From Acidobacteriota bacterium (GTDB lineage Bacteria > Acidobacteriota > Blastocatellia > Pyrinomonadales > Pyrinomonadaceae), in contig JAFBAJ010000294.1 in NCBI GenBank assembly GCA_019247865.1, positions 1 to 14,117 on the forward strand: DNA of 14,117 bases, in the 5' to 3' direction. The notes under the pieces are model-generated. The model was not told where the DNA came from. It searched no databases and worked only from the letters and a program-made list of their open reading frames with translations. The position numbers and the translations under genes were made by a program. Shown piece by piece: positions 6,148 through 10,766 of the stretch (position 1 is its first letter; each line of letters starts with the position of its first letter).

Positions 6148-7674
6148 TTAGCTCTTCCCCAGCGTGAATGAATTGAGAATGACGGGCAGCTCGCCCTTGA
6201 CGCCGACGTCGTCCACGCTCTGTAGTTCGGGCGCGAGCGAGGTGGTGAGCATGTAGAGCGTGACGCCCTTGTTGCTCTGCACGTCGCCGGGCGGGAGATA
6301 AACGATGCGCCCCCAGATCTTGCTGTCGCCCTGATAGGACACGCCCTTGAAGCGAAACTCATAACCCTCGATGCCGTTGATGGTCGTCCGGCCTTCGGAA
6401 ACCTTCTCGTACTCGGCCAGGTTCTGCGCCAGATTCGTGTTGGCATCCTTGATGAGCGAGGGCAGCTTGCCCGCGAGGTCTGCTTCGACCGTGCCCTTGC
6501 TGTCGTACCAGCTGACGGTCAGATCCTCCTGCATCTGTTCGGGCGAGAGCATCCGCATGACCTCGACGAAGTTGGCCGCGCCCGGCACTCCGGCCTTAGG
6601 ATTCTTCTGCCACTTCTGCGGGTAGAAGAAATAGAAGTCCAGGTAATGCTCTGCCAGCTTGCCGTCCAGGTTCGCAGAGGAGTTCTCGAACTTGACGGAG
6701 TTCGGCGGGGCTTCGACTTTGGGCTTGATGGTCTCCGGGCCGCTCGTCTGGTTGTTCGCGTTGTTGTTCGTGTTGGTGTCGAGAGTCGGATTGACCGTGA
6801 CGCTATCGTTGCGCGACTCGACCGTCTTTTTGTTCTTGAAATAGAAGTAGGCTCCCACGCCTCCGCCCGCGAGAATGAGCAGGACGAGGACTCCGACGAG
6901 CGCCAGAATCAGGCCCAGCTTCGATTTCTTCTGCGCCGCAGGCAAAGGCGCGCTCGCAGAGCCTCCCGGCAACGCCGCAGAGTCTATTGGATAGCCCGCC
7001 GATTGATTTGGAGCGCCTCCCAATTGATTTGGAGCACCCGCCGATTGAGTTGGGAAGTCCCTCAATTGATTAGGAGCGCCCGCCGATTGATTTGGAAAGC
7101 CTCCCGATTGATTTGGAGCACCTCCCGATTGAGTTGGAAAGCCTCCCGATGACGCAGGCGCGCCCGTCGTGCTCGGCGGAAAGCCAGTCGGCGGCGTCGG
7201 AATATTTCCCGTCGGCCTCGCGGGCGGAGGCGCGGCGATGGTGCGAAACTCCTGCGGCGACTGGGCCGGAGGCGGCGGCGGATAGTTCTGCGGCGGATAG
7301 TTCTGCGGCGGAGGCGGCTGCGTGGTCGGCGGCGGGCCTAATCTGGTTGTCTCCGGGAAATTGGTCGGCCCCGTATCGGGCGCGCGAAAGTTGCCGGTCG
7401 TCGGCGCGCTCGGCGGCGCGGGCGGAGGCGCTATCGGAGACGACGGAGGCCCTCCGGCCAGCGTCGCGCTCAGGTCGGACGGTCGCGCCGGAGGCGGTGG
7501 CGGCTGCGGCGGAGTCGCAGGGATATCCAGATTCGACAGGTCCGCGTGCACCGTCGCGTTCGGGTCGAACGGCTTCGGCTGCTCAAAGTCAGGCACCAGT
7601 CTGCCGCCGTCATGCGTGCAGAACTTCTGCATGTCATCCTGATAAGTACGATTACATTTCGGGCAACGAAGCAT
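6148..7674 (-). CDS. Zinc-ribbon, Pro-rich, single-TM protein with C-terminal outer domain
   Basis: 508 residues. The N-terminus 'CPKCNRTYQDD..FCTHDG' (Cys4, Cys7, Cys19, then DG) is the same short zinc-ribbon type that opens the kinase gene of this run; no other Cys occurs in the protein. Residues about 50-175 are low-complexity Pro-rich, and 176-231 are eight 7-residue repeats of the type S(G/A)G(A/F)PNQ. A transmembrane helix (about 253-279, preceded by KKSK) puts the N-terminus inside. After an Asn/Thr-rich stalk comes a domain of about 170 residues (335-508) with 'YLDFYFFYPQKWQKN' and 'GANFVEV'-like strands; this reminds me of the PsbP/Mog1-like fold, a weak guess. No enzyme motif is visible. 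The start at 7674 has GAGG 7 nt upstream, directly beside a large hairpin. Probably a membrane adaptor or sensor of the kinase/FHA-ABC system; that role is inferred from context and shared topology. Confidence 0.85.
   Translation of the reverse strand: MLRCPKCNRTYQDDMQKFCTHDGGRLVPDFEQPKPFDPNATVHADLSNLDIPATPPQPPPPPARPSDLSATLAGGPPSSPIAPPPAPPSAPTTGNFRAPDTGPTNFPETTRLGPPPTTQPPPPQNYPPQNYPPPPPAQSPQEFRTIAAPPPARPTGNIPTPPTGFPPSTTGAPASSGGFPTQSGGAPNQSGGFPNQSAGAPNQLRDFPTQSAGAPNQLGGAPNQSAGYPIDSAALPGGSASAPLPAAQKKSKLGLILALVGVLVLLILAGGGVGAYFYFKNKKTVESRNDSVTVNPTLDTNTNNNANNQTSGPETIKPKVEAPPNSVKFENSSANLDGKLAEHYLDFYFFYPQKWQKNPKAGVPGAANFVEVMRMLSPEQMQEDLTVSWYDSKGTVEADLAGKLPSLIKDANTNLAQNLAEYEKVSEGRTTINGIEGYEFRFKGVSYQGDSKIWGRIVYLPPGDVQSNKGVTLYMLTTSLAPELQSVDDVGVKGELPVILNSFTLGKS
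6982..7149 (-). repeat. 21-bp tandem repeat, eight units, in frame inside the Pro-rich region
   Basis: Encodes residues 176-231 of the zinc-ribbon membrane protein as eight degenerate 7-residue units (SGGFPTQ, SGGAPNQ, SGGFPNQ, SAGAPNQ, LRDFPTQ, SAGAPNQ, LGGAPNQ, SAGYPID). The DNA uses recurrent GATTGATTTGGAG-like words and is less GC-rich than the surroundings. Unit length is a multiple of three, so copy changes would alter linker length without a frameshift. Confidence 0.8.
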
Positions 7675-7689
7675 CAGATGTCCTCAATC

Positions 7690-7771
7690 AGTAGTCAGTG
7701 GTCAGTGGCCGGTGGTCAGTAAAAAACTGTCTTTGCTTTTACTGACCACCGGCCACTGACCACTGACCACT
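7690..7771. repeat. 35-bp inverted repeat of GGTCAGT/CCGGCC words
   Basis: Arms 7690-7724 and 7737-7771 are complementary with a single mismatch, around a 12-nt loop. They contain GTGGTCAGTGG and GGCCGGTGGTCAGTAAAA words, related to the element at 6056-6141. It fills nearly the whole gap between the TPR protein gene (stop at 7778) and the zinc-ribbon protein gene (start at 7674), with its foot about 5 nt from the GAGG ribosome binding site. There is no U-tract after it in the leftward direction, so a classical terminator is unlikely. No flanking target-site duplication was seen. Confidence 0.85.
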
Positions 7772-7777
7772 CCCTTG

Positions 7778-9049
7778 TCAGTTTCCCCTCGCGCGGGCGA
7801 TCCGGTTCGGCAGTTCGGCGCTGGTCGAGTCCCATTCGAGCGCGCGCTGGTAGACGCGCAGGGCATCGTTCGAGCGACCGGCTTTCAGATAGCCGTCGCC
7901 CACGCCCATCAGTCCGAAAGAGCCCGCGAGGTTCCGGCGCTCTCCGGCGGAAGCGAACTCTCCGGCGCGCGTGTACATGCGCTCGGACTCCTCGTAACGA
8001 TCCTGCCGGAGATAGGCGGAGCCGAGCAGCGAGTAGGGCGCGACCGAACGCGGGCTGATCTCGATGACGCTCTGCAGGACTGGCTCGGCCTCATTATAAC
8101 GCCGCGTGGCGACCAGCAGCTTGCCCAGAAAGTAGAGCGCGGAGACGTTCTTCGCGTCCATCTGAAGCGCGCGGCGCAGGAGCGGCTCGGCGAGGTCGTA
8201 ACGCTGTTCGGAATCGAAAGCTTCGGCCACGAAGACGAGCGTCGGGGCGTCGTTCGCCAGCTCGGTCGCGCGGCGATAGTACGGGTCTCCCTCGCTCGTG
8301 CGCCCCATCCTCCGCAGCAGGCGGCCGAGATGTACGTGCGCGACGGCGAATTGCGGATCGGTCTCGACCGCCTTGCGATAAGCCCCCTCGGTCTCGCTGT
8401 TGATGAGGCCGCGCCCTTCGAGCGCGACGCCCAGACGATCATACGCGATGGCGTTGTTCGGCTGGAGCTGGATCGCGCGGCGCGCGGCCATCTCCGCATC
8501 CACCAGACGCTTGGCGAGCGCGCCGCCGCTTCTGGGCTGCACCAGCACGTAGCTCAAAGCGACCTGCGCGTCGGCGCTCAGCTGGTTGTACTGCACCGCC
8601 TGCCTGTAAGCCTTCTCGGCCTCTTCCCAGCGCTGCTGATCCGTGTAGATATTGCCGAGGCCATAATAGGCGCGATGGTCTTTGGGCTTGAGCTGGCTGG
8701 CTTCGCGGTAAGCCTTTTCGGCGGCCGGATAATCGCGCGCGTCACGCGCCTCGTTGCCTTCGTCCAGCTTGTCCTCGACCATCTCTTCCAGCTCGGCCGG
8801 AGAAGGACCGGACGGACGGTTGCTGACTTTCGGTTTGGGGGGGCGGCTGCCGCCGGGCGCTTTGACGCCGGGCGTCGTGCGCCGCTTGCTCTTGGTCTCC
8901 GGGTTCTTGGGCCGGAAGATGCCCGCGCCTCCGCCCAACTCGCCGCCGGCCTCCTGCGCGCGTACGTTCGGGACCAACGCCGGGAGCAGCGCGCAGACAA
9001 ACAGCGCGACGCTCAGGCAGGCGATGCGTATACGGCTCTCAAACTTCAT
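7778..9049 (-). CDS. Secreted TPR-repeat protein
   Basis: 423 residues. A signal peptide covers about 1-32 (hydrophobic 'CLSVALFVCALLPALV', ending in VRAQ). A Gly-rich then strongly basic, Pro-rich stretch (about 35-82, with KSKRR and RPPKPK) follows. From about 93 to 411 come some nine tetratricopeptide repeats, with typical W/Y..A...A....P spacing, e.g. 'AYYGLGNIYTDQQRWEEAEKAYRQAV'-type units; TPRs form protein-binding superhelices. No enzymatic domain is present. It shares signal-peptide ending, Gly-rich start, basic linker and first TPRs with the upstream gene product, so the two are paralogues, but this one lacks the C-terminal PEGA-like domain. GAGGAGA precedes the ATG closely. Likely periplasmic scaffold for the kinase/transport system; the partner is unknown. 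Confidence 0.9.
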   Translation of the reverse strand: MKFESRIRIACLSVALFVCALLPALVPNVRAQEAGGELGGGAGIFRPKNPETKSKRRTTPGVKAPGGSRPPKPKVSNRPSGPSPAELEEMVEDKLDEGNEARDARDYPAAEKAYREASQLKPKDHRAYYGLGNIYTDQQRWEEAEKAYRQAVQYNQLSADAQVALSYVLVQPRSGGALAKRLVDAEMAARRAIQLQPNNAIAYDRLGVALEGRGLINSETEGAYRKAVETDPQFAVAHVHLGRLLRRMGRTSEGDPYYRRATELANDAPTLVFVAEAFDSEQRYDLAEPLLRRALQMDAKNVSALYFLGKLLVATRRYNEAEPVLQSVIEISPRSVAPYSLLGSAYLRQDRYEESERMYTRAGEFASAGERRNLAGSFGLMGVGDGYLKAGRSNDALRVYQRALEWDSTSAELPNRIARARGN

Positions 9050-9084
9050 ATCTCTCCTCGATAAAAAACTTTAATTGAATCAAT

Positions 9085-10710
9085 CTATCTCTTCCGCAGC
9101 ATCATCTTGATCGCAGCGATCTTATTAGCGGTGACGAAAATCTGCGTCTCCATCGTCTCGTATCCGTCGAGCGCCACGACCACGCGATAATCGCCCGGCC
9201 GCAGTTGATTAAAAGAGACCACTGTCAGAGCCGACGGGACGATGCTCACCAGCGCTTCGCCGCCCGCGACCGGCTCGATGAGCACAGAGGCGTTGGCGAC
9301 CGAAGTGACCGAGACAGTACCCGCGGAGGGCGTCGGCCGGATGAGATTGGTCGCCTTGAGCTGCCGCACGCTCGAAGCGTAACGCGGCGTCAGAGCTTTC
9401 GGCTGCCCGCCCGTCGTCGCAGCGGTAGTTTCGGTGGGCTGCCTGATGACGACCGGGCCCGTGCCGGTCTTGTTCTCCACACTCGGCTTGACTTCGGGCG
9501 TCGGCGTGGCCTTAGCGACGACGGGCGCAGGAACGGTCGGGCGCGCGTGCTGCGCGTAATCGGGCGCGAGCTGCTGTGCGCGGACATAGGCCGCGCGCGA
9601 GCCTGCATCGTCGCCCTGCATCCGTCGCACATCGCCGAGCATGAGCCAGCCGTCCTCGTCCGTCCCGCCGGACGCCTGCACGTACTTCTCGATCTCCGTC
9701 CCGGCTTCAGCGAACTTGCGATCCAGCACCAGCAGCCCCGCGCGATCCAGCGCATACGTCGAGTTCAGGCGCAGCGCCGTCTCCCATTCCTCGCGCGCCT
9801 TCGTAAAATCGCCGCGCGTATATTCGACCAGCGCCAGATTGGAATGGGCCGCAGACATCTTAGGATCGAGCTTGCTGACCGCAGCATAGGTCTCCGCCGC
9901 GCGGTCGAGCTGTCCGAGCTTGTGCAGCACCACGCCGTAATCGGACATCATCAACGCATCCGCCGGGTCAAGCGTGACCGCCTGACGCAGCACCGGCTCG
10001 GTGTCGCGCCAGCGCCCCTGCTCTATCAGCACCTGGCTCAGCTCGCTCAACAGCTCCGGCGACTGTGGCGCGAGCGCGATCGCGCGACGATAGGCCGCTT
10101 CCGCCTCCGCGTATTTCCTGCGCTTGAAATTGCTCCAGCCGAGAGCGGCGTGCGCGGCTGCATTATTCCGGTCGAGCGCGAGCGCACGCTGCGCGGACTT
10201 CTCTGCGTCCTCATAACGCTCCTGCGCGTTGCTGCTGTAAGCGAGCGAGACGAAAGCGTCTGCGTCTTCCGGGTCGAGTTCGGTCGCGCGGCGAAAGGCC
10301 GCTTCGGCGTCCGCGTAACGCCGCTGGTCGAAGAAGGTGTTGCCGAGCCCGACGTAAGCGCGCGACTCCTGCGGGTCAAGCTCCAGCGCGAGCCTGTAGG
10401 CGCGCTCTGCGTCCGCGTAGCGCGGCGGGTTGTTGTCGCGCGCGGCGTTGCCCAGTTCCAGAGCGGAGTCCACCTGCTTGCTCAGATCGACTTTCGGCTG
10501 CGCCGCGCGCGTCGCACGCTTGGCCTTAGGCTGCGCCGTGGCGGTCGCGCGCGGTCGACGCCGCGCGGAACTCTCAGCCGGACGCTTGACGCCCTCGCCC
10601 GCGCCGCCCGAAATGTCCTGCGCGCGCAGAGGCTCGTGGAGATAACAGGCGGCGACCAGGAGCAGCGCGGGCAGCCCTGCGCGCACGGTGCGCTGTAAAC
10701 CTTGAAGCAC
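9085..10710 (-). CDS. Secreted TPR-repeat protein with C-terminal PEGA-like domain
   Basis: 541 residues with a GTG start. Signal peptide about 1-31 (ends LRAQD), then a very basic Ala/Pro-rich stretch (about 41-75: RRRPRAT, PKAKRATRAA). About nine TPR units occupy 79-385, with strong consensus in the first ones ('AYVGLGNTFFDQRRYADAEAAFRRATELDP' pattern). A Thr/Pro/Val-rich linker (386-460) leads to a domain of about 80 residues (463-540) with 'GTVSVTS..NASVLIEP' and 'LRPGDYRVVVALDGYET'. This matches the PEGA pattern (surface beta domain found in bacterial envelope and kinase-linked proteins). Paralogue of the next gene, 35 nt downstream. The stop of the kinase gene lies 56 nt upstream of this start, so co-transcription is likely. 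Role as an envelope interaction scaffold is inferred. No in-frame ATG near the start was found. Confidence 0.9.
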   Translation of the reverse strand: MLQGLQRTVRAGLPALLLVAACYLHEPLRAQDISGGAGEGVKRPAESSARRRPRATATAQPKAKRATRAAQPKVDLSKQVDSALELGNAARDNNPPRYADAERAYRLALELDPQESRAYVGLGNTFFDQRRYADAEAAFRRATELDPEDADAFVSLAYSSNAQERYEDAEKSAQRALALDRNNAAAHAALGWSNFKRRKYAEAEAAYRRAIALAPQSPELLSELSQVLIEQGRWRDTEPVLRQAVTLDPADALMMSDYGVVLHKLGQLDRAAETYAAVSKLDPKMSAAHSNLALVEYTRGDFTKAREEWETALRLNSTYALDRAGLLVLDRKFAEAGTEIEKYVQASGGTDEDGWLMLGDVRRMQGDDAGSRAAYVRAQQLAPDYAQHARPTVPAPVVAKATPTPEVKPSVENKTGTGPVVIRQPTETTAATTGGQPKALTPRYASSVRQLKATNLIRPTPSAGTVSVTSVANASVLIEPVAGGEALVSIVPSALTVVSFNQLRPGDYRVVVALDGYETMETQIFVTANKIAAIKMMLRKR

Positions 10711-10722
10711 CTTTACAGGTTA

Positions 10723-10730
10723 TCTCCTTT
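10723..10730 (-). promoter_or_regulatory. Strong but distant ribosome binding site for the GTG-start TPR-PEGA gene
   Basis: Minus strand reads AAAGGAGA, a full anti-16S match, but GGAG is about 13 nt from the GTG at 10710, longer than usual. The only closer start-like codon (CTG) is followed at once by TAA, so GTG at 10710 remains the best start. Confidence 0.5.
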
Positions 10731-10766
10731 CTGAAAATTCATCGTGAGGAGCGAGCGCAAGCAGTC

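Noticed and set aside
6056..7771. CRISPR-like array from the repeated GGTCAGT words
   Set aside because: The units are 7 bp, contiguous and arranged as hairpins; there are no spacers and no cas genes.
7690..7771. MITE with target-site duplication
   Set aside because: The palindrome is convincing but no flanking direct repeat could be found on comparing both sides, so a transposition origin is not shown.
7775..9064. 429-codon plus-strand open frame
   Set aside because: Antisense shadow of the second TPR gene, spanning almost exactly the same interval, as often seen in high-GC DNA.
9205..10698. 497-codon plus-strand open frame
   Set aside because: Antisense shadow of the TPR-PEGA gene: very Arg-rich, no recognisable domain, no ribosome binding site of note.
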